A stretch of 64,000 bases of DNA from CAWDNM01 sp964521195 (lineage in GTDB: Bacteria > Actinomycetota > Coriobacteriia > Anaerosomatales > JAAXUF01). Made by a program: the position numbers and the translations under genes. How positions within the stretch are numbered: the first letter of the stretch is position 1; each line of letters opens with the position of its first letter. The stretch is from assembly GCA_964521195.1 (NCBI GenBank), contig CAZFRE010000008.1, positions 1-64,000 on the forward strand, given 5' to 3'. Under the pieces are notes generated by a model that saw only the letters and a list, made by a program, of their open reading frames with translations, was not told the origin of the DNA and did no database searches. Of this stretch, positions 52,955-61,223 are shown piece by piece.

Positions 52955-54925
52955 GTGGACGAGCATGCGCATCACGTGAGCGGACGTCACGAGGGCCACT
53001 CGACCGACGATTTCCGGCGTCGGTTCTGGCGCTGTGTCGCGCTCAGCGTCCCGATCCTGCTCATTTCGCCCGGACTGCCGTGGCTCCCGGAAGGTAGCAG
53101 GCCGATCAGTATCCCATGGGCCGACTGGATACTGCTCGCGCTCTCAACGCTGATGTACGCCTACGGCGGCAAACCGTTTCTCGTAGGCATGGCCCGCGAA
53201 CTGCGGGCGCGGATGCCGGGCATGATGACGCTGGTCGCGGTTGCGATCACCGTCGCCTACGCATACAGTGCCGCGACCGTCCTTGGTCTTGAGGGCATGC
53301 CGTTCTTCTGGGAGCTCGCAACCCTGATCGACATCATGCTTCTCGGCCACTGGGTGGAGATGCGCTCCGTTGGCGAAGCCTCCCGTGCACTCGAGTCGCT
53401 CGCGAAGCTCATGCCGCTGGTGGCGCACCGGCGGGCCGACTCCGGCGAAACCGACGACGTCGCGCTCACCGATCTGCAGCCGGGGGACGTGGTTGCCGTG
53501 AGGCCGGGCGAGAAGATCCCGGCCGATGGGGTCGTGATCGAGGGGGCATCGACGATCGACGAGTCGCTCCTGACGGGCGAATCGGTTCCGGTTGCCAAGG
53601 GTGTCGGCGAGGAGGTCATCGGCGGCGCTATCAACGGGCAGGGCGCGCTCTTCGTCCAGGTCACCAAGACCGGCGCCGAGTCGTTCCTCTCTCGGGTCAT
53701 CGACCTCGTCGCTGAGGCGCAGGAATCGAAGTCCGCGACGCAGGACCTCGCCGACCGCGCGGCTATGTGGCTCACGCTCGTGGCGCTCGGCGGAGGCGCC
53801 ATGACACTGGCCACCTGGATGGCGGTCGGTGAGTCCCTGGCCTTCGCGATGGAACGGGCGGTCACCGTGATGGTGATCGCGTGCCCGCACGCGCTCGGTC
53901 TCGCGATCCCGCTCGTCATCGCGGTGTCCACGGCCTACGGCGCGCGAAACGGGTTGCTGATTCGCAGCCGGACCGCCGCCGAGAAGGCTCGCAGTATCGG
54001 CACGGTGGTATTCGACAAGACGGGGACGTTGACCCTCGGCCGTTTCGGCGTCGACGAGACCGTCGTGCTCGGCAACCAGGACGCCGATGAGGTGCTCGTG
54101 CTCGCTGCCTCGATCGAAGAGCTCTCCGAACACCCGGTCGCGCGTGCGATCGCGGGCGAGACGACCGAGCGTCGTCCCGTCGAGGGGTTCTCGGCGATTC
54201 CCGGTCGAGGTGCGCAGGGCATCGTCGACGGTCATCCGGTCGCGGTCGTGAGTCCAGGCTATCTGGCCGAGTCGGGCATCGGCATGCCGCCTGCGGCTGC
54301 GAACCTCATCGGGTCCGGCCGGACGACCGTGTTCGTTCTCGCGGACCAGGAGGTCATCGGGGCGATAGCGCTCTCCGATGCGGTTCGGCCCGAGTCGGCA
54401 CCAGCCGTGCAGCGGCTCAAGGCGATGGGGATCGAACCCGTGATGCTGACCGGCGACAACCAAGCGACAGCCGCGCGTGTCGCCGGGGAGCTCGGAATCG
54501 AGCGCTACTTCGCCGAAGTCCTCCCCGCCGAGAAGGCCTCGACGGTTGAGATGATCCGCGCCGAAGGGAAGGTCGTGGCGATGGTGGGCGACGGCGTCAA
54601 CGACGCGCCCGCGCTCGCGACAGCCGACGTGGGGATGGCGATCGGAGCCGGCACGGACGTCGCCGCCGCGGCAGCCGATGTCGTGCTCGTGAGGAGCGAC
54701 CCGAACGACATCGCGGCGGTGATCGGGCTGTCACGCGCGACCTACCGCAAGATGGTGCAGAACCTTGTCTGGGCCACGGGGTACAACGTGATCGCGATCC
54801 CGCTGGCAGCAGGCGTCTTCGCGAGCGCGGGGATCCTGCTGAGCCCCGCGGTAGGTGGCGTGTTGATGTCTGCGTCCACGGTGATCGTCGCGATCAACGC
54901 GCGCCTGCTCAGCGTGCGGGGCTAG
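52955..54925 (+). CDS. P1B-type ATPase, CPH (CopB-like) class
   Basis: 656 residues. Seen: a short His-rich N-terminus (six His in the first 15 residues) instead of HMA domains; ion-binding helix CPHALGLAI with CPH at 310-312; TGES phosphatase loop; phosphorylation Asp354 in DKTGT; hinge GDGVNDAPALATADVGMAIG; and last helix SASTVIVAINARLL. CPH plus a His-rich leader marks the P1B-3 group, known to move Cu(I/II) and Ag(I) outward. The GTG start has GGGGG then GAGG upstream. It complements the CPC-type pump at 21 kb. Confidence 0.9.
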   Translation: MDEHAHHVSGRHEGHSTDDFRRRFWRCVALSVPILLISPGLPWLPEGSRPISIPWADWILLALSTLMYAYGGKPFLVGMARELRARMPGMMTLVAVAITVAYAYSAATVLGLEGMPFFWELATLIDIMLLGHWVEMRSVGEASRALESLAKLMPLVAHRRADSGETDDVALTDLQPGDVVAVRPGEKIPADGVVIEGASTIDESLLTGESVPVAKGVGEEVIGGAINGQGALFVQVTKTGAESFLSRVIDLVAEAQESKSATQDLADRAAMWLTLVALGGGAMTLATWMAVGESLAFAMERAVTVMVIACPHALGLAIPLVIAVSTAYGARNGLLIRSRTAAEKARSIGTVVFDKTGTLTLGRFGVDETVVLGNQDADEVLVLAASIEELSEHPVARAIAGETTERRPVEGFSAIPGRGAQGIVDGHPVAVVSPGYLAESGIGMPPAAANLIGSGRTTVFVLADQEVIGAIALSDAVRPESAPAVQRLKAMGIEPVMLTGDNQATAARVAGELGIERYFAEVLPAEKASTVEMIRAEGKVVAMVGDGVNDAPALATADVGMAIGAGTDVAAAAADVVLVRSDPNDIAAVIGLSRATYRKMVQNLVWATGYNVIAIPLAAGVFASAGILLSPAVGGVLMSASTVIVAINARLLSVRG

Positions 54926-54942
54926 CGGATCGCGACACAGGA

Positions 54943-54974
54943 GCGCCCCGCTCTCGAAATCGAGGACGGGGCGC
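54943..54974. terminator. Bidirectional terminator
   Basis: 8-bp outer stem (GCGCCCCG/CGGGGCGC) with an inner CTCG/CGAG stem, followed by GGGTTTCG; between convergent genes for the CPH ATPase and the small exported protein. Confidence 0.7.
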
Positions 54975-54995
54975 GGGTTTCGCGGACCAGACGGG

Positions 54996-55196
54996 CTACA
55001 TGCCCATCCATCCCGAGAAGCCACGGTGCATTACGCCGGGATTCTCGGTGCCAGTGAAGCCGCCCATCTCTTGGGCATGCGTTGCGTGATGCTGGCCGTA
55101 ACTCCGGCCTGCACCCGACGCGCCCGTGGCAAACGCCGGTGCGGCGACCGCCATCGCGAGAATCGCAGCGACGACGAACAGCGTCAATTTCCTCAC
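54996..55196 (-). CDS. Small exported His/Met-rich protein
   Basis: 66 residues, not recognised. Seen: a signal peptide (residues 2-23, cleavage after AFA) and a mature part of about 43 residues with four His, four Met and the ending GVMHRGFSGWMGM. Such composition suits copper or silver binding outside the membrane. The GTG has AAAGGAG at 6 nt. It converges on the CPH ATPase, which supports a metal role. The radical SAM gene lies 113 nt upstream on the same strand; a link through modification is possible but unsupported. Confidence 0.65.
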   Translation of the reverse strand: MRKLTLFVVAAILAMAVAAPAFATGASGAGRSYGQHHATHAQEMGGFTGTENPGVMHRGFSGWMGM

Positions 55197-55249
55197 GCGG
55201 TGCTCCTTTGCGTCCTGCCGGTCGGGCCGATCCGACCGTGCAATAAATT

Positions 55250-55266
55250 CTTACCCAAATGGTAAG
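55250..55266. promoter_or_regulatory. Candidate operator before the His/Met-rich protein
   Basis: Inverted repeat CTTACC-CAAAT-GGTAAG inside an AT-richer stretch, 54 nt upstream of the small exported gene. Size and position suit a metal-responsive repressor site. Inferred. Confidence 0.4.
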
Positions 55267-55309
55267 GATTCATCACAGGCGGGCAGGTGGCAGGTGTCCC
55301 GGGGAAGGT

Positions 55310-56503
55310 CTAGCAGACCCCCGGCACCGAGCACGGCGCCGCGCGATCGAAGTCCGGCGTCGCCTCGATGTGCGCGACGAGGTCGCTACGATCGAACTCG
55401 GGGTGCAGAAGGCAGGTCGTGTCCTCGGCCATCGGGTCGCCGGTGCGCTGCCATGCCTTCGCGCGACAGCCGCGGCAGATGCGCGAGTACTCGCACGCCT
55501 CGGGAGCGCAGACGCCCTCGGACTCCTGCTGGTCGAGCTCGTACAGCTCGCTGACGGCCTCCTGCAGCGTCATCTCGCGGATGTTGCCGATGGTCCAGTC
55601 CTGAGCGAACTGGCAGGGCATGATGCCGCCCTCGGAGTTGATGTTCATGTGACCCTTGCCCACGGGGCAGGCGCTGATGGTCTTGAGGCGCTCGAGGCCG
55701 TTGGAGACGTCGATGCCGCGCTCGACGAACTTCTCGGCGACGAAGGGGATGAAGCTCGGCATGGCACCGATGTCCCACTCCATCTTCGACTCCTCCGAGA
55801 GAATGTCCTCGACGATGAAGTCGCCCAGCTCGCGCCATTGCTCGGCGGTGATGCGGCCATCGTCCTCGCCCTCGCTGCGGCCGGCGGTGATGAGGTCGCA
55901 GAAGTAGAGGAGGCCGACGTCGAGGGCCTTCGCCTCGGCGATGAGGTCGTAGACGTAGGGCCAGGTGGAGGCGCTGATCGCGGTCTTGATCGCGACGTTG
56001 ACGCCCTCCTCGCGCAGGATCTTGATGGCCTCGATCACGCGGTCGCGCGTGCCGGGTACGCCGACCATGGCATCGTGGAACTCGGCAGGGCCGTAGAGCG
56101 AGGTGGCGATCCAGTCGATGCCGTTGGCCTTGAGGCGCTTGGCGGCGTCGCGGTTCATGAGGGTGCAGTTGGTCGAGACGGTGACGCGGATGCCTTTGCT
56201 GCGGGCGAGCTCGAGAATCTCCCAGAAGTTCTTGCGCATCATCGGCTCGCCGCCGGAGAGGAACAGCGCGGGAAGTTGCCGCTCGCCCATCTGCTCGACG
56301 AGCGCGATGGTCTCCTCGTCGGTGAGCTCGTGGGGGAGACTCGTGCAGTCGGCGGCCATGTAGCAGTGGTCGCACAGGAGGTTGCACCTATTGGTGATGT
56401 TCCAGATGACGTCGCTGGGGCGCCCGAGTTTGAACGCTTTGACCGCCTTGTTCTCGACATCCGAGAGCGGGCCGTTGAAGAAGAGCGAGCGAACGTGCGC
56501 CAT
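55310..56503 (-). CDS. Radical SAM/SPASM domain protein
   Basis: 397 residues. Seen: CX3CX2C in NITNRCNLLCDHCYMAAD, FLSGGEPMMRKNFWEIL for SAM binding, then a SPASM-type C-terminus with CPVGKGHMNINSEGGIMPC and a CAPEACEYSRICRGCRAKAW segment giving the auxiliary clusters. Relatives include heme d1/alternative-heme enzymes (NirJ, AhbC/D) and peptide modifiers. ATG at 56503 with AGGAGG at 8 nt; the frame runs further upstream without a site. No heme or RiPP partner is evident beside it, so the function is open. Confidence 0.88.
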   Translation of the reverse strand: MAHVRSLFFNGPLSDVENKAVKAFKLGRPSDVIWNITNRCNLLCDHCYMAADCTSLPHELTDEETIALVEQMGERQLPALFLSGGEPMMRKNFWEILELARSKGIRVTVSTNCTLMNRDAAKRLKANGIDWIATSLYGPAEFHDAMVGVPGTRDRVIEAIKILREEGVNVAIKTAISASTWPYVYDLIAEAKALDVGLLYFCDLITAGRSEGEDDGRITAEQWRELGDFIVEDILSEESKMEWDIGAMPSFIPFVAEKFVERGIDVSNGLERLKTISACPVGKGHMNINSEGGIMPCQFAQDWTIGNIREMTLQEAVSELYELDQQESEGVCAPEACEYSRICRGCRAKAWQRTGDPMAEDTTCLLHPEFDRSDLVAHIEATPDFDRAAPCSVPGVC

Positions 56504-56720
56504 AGCTGGTGCCTCCTGCTGACTATCGCCTCGTGCCGGCGAGGACTCGGTGTGCGCCGAGCCGACGAAGGCGGCCCCGCGCGTCCCAGCATTATGCAAC
56601 CTGTGCGCCACGCACGCACGTTGTAACTATTGTGTCGCGCAGCAGCCGACGTCGGACCCTTCTGCGCGGGAACAAACGCTCTGCAGCTCCGAACATGACC
56701 TACTGTCCGAGAGGAACCTC

Positions 56721-57572
56721 ATGCCTGTGCCGCTTGAACCGCGCTCCCTCTCCGACACCGTCGAGATCGCGCCTGGTGTCCACATGCCTCGGCTCGGGCT
56801 CGGAACCTACAAGTCCTCCGAGGGGCCCGACGTGGAGGGCGAGGTGGAGTATGGGCTGTCCATCGGCTACAGGCTCATCGACACCGCCGCGCTCTACGGC
56901 AACGAGGAGAGCATCGGCCGGGTCGTGCGATCGAGCGGTATCCCGAGGAGCGACATCTTCATCACCACGAAGCTTTGGAACACTGACCAGGGCTACGAGT
57001 CGACGCTCGAAGCTGTTGAGCGCAGCCTCGAGCGGCTGGGAACGGACTATCTCGACCTGTATCTCATACATTGGCCGTGGCCCGCGCGCATGCACGACAC
57101 GTGGCGTGCCATGGAGGAGATCCTGGCCGGCGGCAGGGTCCGTGCCATCGGTGTCTGCAACTTCCTCCCGCATCACCTCGACGAGCTGATGGCGTGTGCG
57201 AACGTGGCCCCGGCCGTGAACCAATGTGAGTTCCACCCAAGGCTCCAGCAGCCCGAACTTCAGGCGGCGTGCGCGGCGCGGGGAATCACGCTGCAGGCGT
57301 GGGCGCCGGTGATGCGTGGTCGGGTCAACCTCGTCCCCGAGCTCGTCGGCATCGCCGCGGATCATCGCAAGACGCCCGCCCAAGTCTCGATACGCTGGAT
57401 CCTGCAGAAGGGCATCACCACGATTCCCAAGTCGATCCACCCTGCCCGCATCGCCGAGAACAGCGACGTGTTCGACTTCGAGCTCTCGGCGGACGAGATG
57501 GCCGTCATCGATTCGCTCGACACCGGAAGCCGCATAGGCGCCGATCCCGAGACGTACACCGCGGGCCTGTGA
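56721..57572 (+). CDS. Aldo/keto reductase
   Basis: 283 residues, normal for the family. Seen: MPRLGLGTYKS, IDTAALYGNEESIGRVV with the catalytic Asp and Tyr, FITTKLWNTDQGYE with the Lys, LYLIHWPWP with the His, AIGVCNFLPHHLDEL and TTIPKSIHPARIAEN for the NADPH phosphate. Resembles the AKR5 (2,5-diketo-gluconate reductase-like) group. The ATG at 56721 has GAGAGG at 6 nt; the upstream frame is Cys-rich and unsupported. Divergent from the radical SAM gene. Confidence 0.92.
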   Translation: MPVPLEPRSLSDTVEIAPGVHMPRLGLGTYKSSEGPDVEGEVEYGLSIGYRLIDTAALYGNEESIGRVVRSSGIPRSDIFITTKLWNTDQGYESTLEAVERSLERLGTDYLDLYLIHWPWPARMHDTWRAMEEILAGGRVRAIGVCNFLPHHLDELMACANVAPAVNQCEFHPRLQQPELQAACAARGITLQAWAPVMRGRVNLVPELVGIAADHRKTPAQVSIRWILQKGITTIPKSIHPARIAENSDVFDFELSADEMAVIDSLDTGSRIGADPETYTAGL

Positions 57573-57601
57573 ACGGAGCCCCCGGAACTTCGTCCCAGCT
57601 C

Positions 57602-57629
57602 TTGCGATGCAGAATTCGTCTGGTAGTAT
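57602..57629 (+). promoter_or_regulatory. Promoter of the 27-residue frame
   Basis: TTGCGA (57602-57607) and TAGTAT (57624-57629) separated by 16 nt, 50 nt before the mini-ORF start. A plausible sigma-70-type promoter for the mini-ORF and the following 80-codon gene. Confidence 0.5.
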
Positions 57630-57679
57630 GCATAGCGTTGTCAGCCGAGATCCGCGCGACCGAAAGGAGGGATGTACAG

Positions 57680-57763
57680 ATGAATCCAGTCAAGCCCACG
57701 GCAGTCACGCCGTCACACGCCCTGTATGTCGTACCAACGGTTGCGCCGCGCCGCCTGACCTAG
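57680..57763 (+). CDS. 27-residue peptide with strong ribosome site
   Basis: A 27-codon frame starting MNPVKPTAVTPSHALY and ending with a basic Arg-Arg-Leu-Thr. The ATG has AAAGGAGGG upstream at 7 nt and a promoter 50 nt further. No homologue known to me. It precedes, by 42 nt, an 80-codon gene that also has a good ribosome site, so it may be a leader peptide or a co-produced peptide. A Pro-rich peptide of this kind could stall ribosomes; this is inference. Confidence 0.5.
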   Translation: MNPVKPTAVTPSHALYVVPTVAPRRLT

Positions 57764-57805
57764 TCACACGCGTCGCGGGCACCCCGATTCCGGGAGGAAC
57801 CCGCG

Positions 57806-58048
57806 ATGATCGAATCGAGAACTCACACCCTCGCTCGTCCTGCGCACCTATTTGACCTGCCTGCGGCCACAGTACTGGCGTTGGCCGTGGCGGGCTCCGC
57901 GACGCTCCGGCTCGCGTATGCGCTCGATGCGCTCAACGCCCGTCGCCTGGCGCGTCGCGAGGATGCACGACGTCCGCGCGCGCGACTCGGCCCCTCGCAG
58001 TCTGTGCAAGCAGACCATCTGGTGCCGGATTCTTGGCGCGTCCGCTAG
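57806..58048 (+). CDS. Hypothetical single-pass protein, 80 residues
   Basis: Not recognised. Seen: a polar N-terminus, one hydrophobic segment (about residues 19-36, PAATVLALAVAGSATLRLA) and a basic Arg-rich tail (RRLARREDARRPRAR). ATG with GGGAGGA at 7 nt. It is the second gene of the 57.6 kb unit and is followed by a hairpin terminator. Confidence 0.5.
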   Translation: MIESRTHTLARPAHLFDLPAATVLALAVAGSATLRLAYALDALNARRLARREDARRPRARLGPSQSVQADHLVPDSWRVR

Positions 58049-58050
58049 CG

Positions 58051-58086
58051 GACAGGGGCGGTGACGGCAGCGTCTCCGCCCCTGTC
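58051..58086 (+). terminator. Terminator of the mini-ORF unit
   Basis: 11-bp perfect stem (GACAGGGGCGG at 58051-58061, complement at 58076-58086) with 14-nt loop, 2 nt after the 80-codon gene. Confidence 0.65.
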
Positions 58087-58291
58087 GCTGGTGGCGCCTT
58101 GATGCATACGATGGACCTGCGCACGCATGCGCGTTCGGCCGGTGCGTGCCGGTGGGAACCGCGCCTGCTGTCCGCGAGACCGACCGAGTGCGCACGCCAT
58201 TGACGACGCAAGTCGCCTCGCGCACGATTCGGCAAGGCGGACTACACGCCTTTGACTCCGCCATCAGGGCCGGCACCCGACGGGAGACACG

Positions 58292-58921
58292 ATGAGGTCA
58301 CGGACGCTTTCACTGCTACTCCTCGGCGCACTTGCCGCCGCGACGACGCTTGCCTCGCTCGGCTGCTCGCAGACCCCCCCGCCACCCACGGTGGACAACT
58401 CCGCAGTCGAGGAGACCAAGAGCGCGGAGGCCACGGTCGGCTCCGAGGCGATGATCAGCGTCAAGGACCTGAAGGCCAAGCTCGAAGGCTCCGGCCTCAC
58501 GGTGAAGTCCGAGGGCACGGACCGTTCCGGCCTCTTCATTCCCGCGGAGTACGAACCGCTCGTCGCGGACGGCGCGTTCATCCAGGTCTACCGGTTCAAG
58601 AGCGCCGGTGAAGCCCGAGGAGCCGCTCGGACTGTCGATGCCGGAGGCTACGTGCTGGCCCCCACACCCGACCAGCTCGTCAACGTGAACTGGACCGGCT
58701 GGCCCGCCTTCTTCCGTAGTGGCGATCTTGTCGTCATCTTCGTGACCGAGAAGGGCGCGGCGAACGCCGCGCGAGACAAGCGGGTCTACGCTGCGCTCAT
58801 CGACGCGTTGGGCTACCCGTTCATCGGTGGCAACACCCCGCCACCGGCCGCCCACGGCTCGGCGGCGACCTCGACCCCGAGCGCAACGGGCTCGGCGACC
58901 GGAACCGGAACCGGGGACTGA
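58292..58921 (+). CDS. Hypothetical lipoprotein
   Basis: 209 residues. Seen: signal peptide with lipobox ASLGC (Cys25), a Pro-run linker, a compact alpha/beta core of about 140 residues (ISVKDLKAKLEGSGLTVK, FIQVYRFKSAGEARGAART, NWTGWPAFFRSGDLVVIFV) and a Ser/Thr/Gly tail. The core resembles small substrate- or cell-wall-binding domains but no family is certain. ATG weakly supported by GGGAG upstream. It ends 16 nt before the convergent LysR gene. Confidence 0.65.
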   Translation: MRSRTLSLLLLGALAAATTLASLGCSQTPPPPTVDNSAVEETKSAEATVGSEAMISVKDLKAKLEGSGLTVKSEGTDRSGLFIPAEYEPLVADGAFIQVYRFKSAGEARGAARTVDAGGYVLAPTPDQLVNVNWTGWPAFFRSGDLVVIFVTEKGAANAARDKRVYAALIDALGYPFIGGNTPPPAAHGSAATSTPSATGSATGTGTGD

Positions 58922-58937
58922 CGCCAGGCCGCGAGAG

Positions 58938-59837
58938 CTAGACGGTCTTCGCAGCTGTCTGGAGCGCGGCGAGTACAGCCGCGATACCCGGGCTTTCCGC
59001 CGAGCCCTTCCGCACGGCCGCGAAGATCGTGCGTTCGAGTCGCGGCTCCTCGAGCGCTCGTAGCGACAGTCCCTCGATACCTCGCAGATCGGCGATACGC
59101 GGGATGAGTGCCACTCCGAGACCCCGCCGGACCGCGTTGGCGATGACACGGAAGTCGTTGAGTTGTAGCTCGACGGTGGGTTCGAATCCCGCGAGATGCG
59201 CGGCTCGGATGACCGCATCTCGGCAGAAGGTAGCTTCTCGGCCCACGATCCAGCGCTCGTTCGCGAAGTCCGCAAGCGCCGCCGAGCGCTCCGCCAACGG
59301 GTGATCGGCGGGCACCGCGAGCAGCATGCGCTCCGTGAGGATGTCGGCGCGGTCGACGCCTGGGTCCGCGTAAGGCGGCATCATGTTGTACTCGTGGCTC
59401 ACAACGAGATCGAGTTGGCCGGACTTGAGCGCCGGCATCGATTCGTGCGGTTCGAGATCGCTCGCATTCACGGTGAGCGAGGGGTAGTGCTCGCGAAGCA
59501 TCGCCAGGGCCGGCAGCAGGAAGGCCTGGGCCGCGGTCGAGAACGCCGAGACGCGCACCGAACCGCTGAGCCGGCCATCGAACGTCGCGAGCTCAGCAAC
59601 CGCTGCCTCGCAGTCGGCGAGGATCCGCTCGGCGTGCAGCACGAGGCGGTTGCCGGCGTCGGTGAGTCGTACGCTGCGCGGGCCGCGCTCGAGCAGGGTG
59701 ACGCCCACTTCGCGCTCGAGCGCCGAGACCTGTTGGGAGACGGCGGACGGCGTCAGCCACAGCGCCTCGGCGGCCCCCGCGATCGAGCCACGCGCGGCGA
59801 CCTCACGAAGCACCCGCAGTCGTGTGGTGTTCAGCAT
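58938..59837 (-). CDS. LysR family transcriptional regulator (second)
   Basis: 299 residues, clear paralogue of the LysR near 28.5 kb: MLNTTRLRVLREVAARGSIAGAAEAL, TPSAVSQQVSALERE, RLTDAG and a similar effector domain (SVRVSAFSTAAQAFLLPAL). It is divergent from the EamA transporter with 59 nt between starts, the classical control layout. There is no Shine-Dalgarno; a -35/-10 pair ends 6 nt before the ATG, which suggests a leaderless mRNA. It likely controls the transporter. Confidence 0.92.
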   Translation of the reverse strand: MLNTTRLRVLREVAARGSIAGAAEALWLTPSAVSQQVSALEREVGVTLLERGPRSVRLTDAGNRLVLHAERILADCEAAVAELATFDGRLSGSVRVSAFSTAAQAFLLPALAMLREHYPSLTVNASDLEPHESMPALKSGQLDLVVSHEYNMMPPYADPGVDRADILTERMLLAVPADHPLAERSAALADFANERWIVGREATFCRDAVIRAAHLAGFEPTVELQLNDFRVIANAVRRGLGVALIPRIADLRGIEGLSLRALEEPRLERTIFAAVRKGSAESPGIAAVLAALQTAAKTV

Positions 59838-59843
59838 AAGGGC

Positions 59844-59872
59844 ACCTTACCCTCAGCGACACAAAGCGTAAA
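59844..59872 (-). promoter_or_regulatory. Probable leaderless promoter of the LysR gene
   Basis: On the minus strand TTTACG (complement 59867-59872), a 17-nt spacer and TAAGGT (complement 59844-59849). Only 6 nt remain before the ATG, so transcription should begin at or next to its A. No ribosome site is present, consistent with leaderless translation, which is frequent in actinobacteria. Confidence 0.5.
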
Positions 59873-59896
59873 TAGACCTGATGCTGTTCCACCGTC

Positions 59897-60838
59897 ATGA
59901 TGGAGCGCATGGAGCATCTCTCAGACAGCCAACGCGCGCGCGCCATCGCGGCCCTGACCGTGACCGTCTTCTTCTGGGGATCGGCGTTCGTCGCGATCCG
60001 GGCCGTGGTCATCGACGGCACGTACTCGCCCGGTCAGCTCTCAGCCGCGCGCCTGATCGTTGCCGCGCTGCTGCTCGGCCTTCTTGCTGTCTTCCGCCCG
60101 GTGCGTGTGCCGGAGCGACGCGACTGGGTCGCCTTCATCGCGTTGGGCGCGACCGGGCAGATGCTCTATCAGCTGTTGCTCAACACCGGCGAGCGTACCG
60201 TCGACGGCGGCACCGCGTCCCTGCTCATCGCGATCGCACCTATGCTCGCCGCGCTCACCGCAGTGGCGACGCTCGGCGAGCGGCTGACCCTCGCCGGATG
60301 GATCGGGACCGGGATCGCGTTCACGGGGGCCGCGACCATCGCGGTGTCTGCGGGCGCCTCGCTCCACGGCGGGCTCGGCGTAGTCCTGGTGCTCGCCGCG
60401 ACGTGCCTGTGGGCGGTATTCCTGGTGATCCAGAAGTCGCTCGCGGATCGATACGACAGCCTCGAGCTCACCGCGTGGCCCATGTGGATCGGTGCGGTCC
60501 TGTTGCTCCCGTTCGCAGGGGGTCTCCCGCATGCGGTCACGACCGCGCCGTGGCCGGTGACGGCGGCCGTGGTCTTCCTGGGTGCCTTCTGCTCGGTCGC
60601 CGCATTCATGACGTGGGCCTATGCGATCCGCCGATTGCCGGTGACGGTGGCGACCTCGGCGCTGTACGCCGTCCCCGTCGCTGCCTTCACCGTGGGCATC
60701 GTCGCGCTCAACGAGATCCCGCCGGCCTCGGCGCTGCTCGGCGGCGTTGTGGCCATCACCGGCGTCGCGCTCGTGCAGCTGCGCGGCCGACCGGTGTCGG
60801 GCGTGCGCCCAGAACCGGCGCTCGAGCCGGAGGCGTAA
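59897..60838 (+). CDS. EamA/DMT family transporter
   Basis: 313 residues with ten hydrophobic segments in two EamA repeats. Seen: FFWGSAFVAIRAVV, GATGQMLYQLLLNTGERTVDGGTASLLIAIAPM and EIPPASALLGGVVAITGVAL, the conserved Gly/Pro sites of the drug/metabolite transporter family. Such pumps export amino acids, threonine analogues or nucleotides; substrate not known. Start 59897 has little ribosome site; M5 at 59909 has GGAG at 3 nt. Divergent LysR neighbour is the probable regulator. Confidence 0.88.
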   Translation: MMERMEHLSDSQRARAIAALTVTVFFWGSAFVAIRAVVIDGTYSPGQLSAARLIVAALLLGLLAVFRPVRVPERRDWVAFIALGATGQMLYQLLLNTGERTVDGGTASLLIAIAPMLAALTAVATLGERLTLAGWIGTGIAFTGAATIAVSAGASLHGGLGVVLVLAATCLWAVFLVIQKSLADRYDSLELTAWPMWIGAVLLLPFAGGLPHAVTTAPWPVTAAVVFLGAFCSVAAFMTWAYAIRRLPVTVATSALYAVPVAAFTVGIVALNEIPPASALLGGVVAITGVALVQLRGRPVSGVRPEPALEPEA

Positions 60839-60938
60839 GCTCGCGCCCCGGAATCCGCCGCCGTGGTGATTCCACTTCTTGGGCATTTGGGTACAGACAT
60901 CTCATCCGGCGGGTGCCACGTGCGTGGGGAGCACGCTG

Positions 60939-61223
60939 ATGTATCAGCCAAGCGAGATCGCCGATCTCATACTGTGCATTGCGCTGGGTCCGGTCATCGT
61001 CGTCGCGTTGCGCCGTGCGACGTATGCGGTCCCTGTGTCCGCGTGGGTCGCGCTGAGTGCGATGTTCGTGGCGTACACTTCCACCGTCGCGGAGGGCTTC
61101 CTCTTCCCGGATATCTTCAACGTGATCGAGCACGTGTCCTACGCCGTCGCCGGTGTAGCGTTCGTACACATGCTGATCGCGTTTCGCCGCACGTTAGCCG
61201 GTCGGGCGAGGCAGGCGCGATGA
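60939..61223 (+). CDS. Small three-helix membrane protein upstream of PAS protein
   Basis: 94 residues. Seen: a short N-terminus (MYQPSEIADL) and helices at about 9-27, 36-56 and 60-84, with HVSYAVAGVAFVH and a basic end. ATG at 60939 with GGGGAG at 8 nt. It overlaps the next gene by 4 nt (ATGA), so the two proteins are made together and could form a membrane sensor. Family not recognised. Confidence 0.65.
   Translation: MYQPSEIADLILCIALGPVIVVALRRATYAVPVSAWVALSAMFVAYTSTVAEGFLFPDIFNVIEHVSYAVAGVAFVHMLIAFRRTLAGRARQAR

Noticed and set aside
57680..57763. RiPP precursor for the SPASM protein
   Set aside because: It is on the other strand, separated by the aldo/keto reductase, and lacks a Cys, Trp or Gly-rich core typical of known substrates; no transporter or peptidase nearby.
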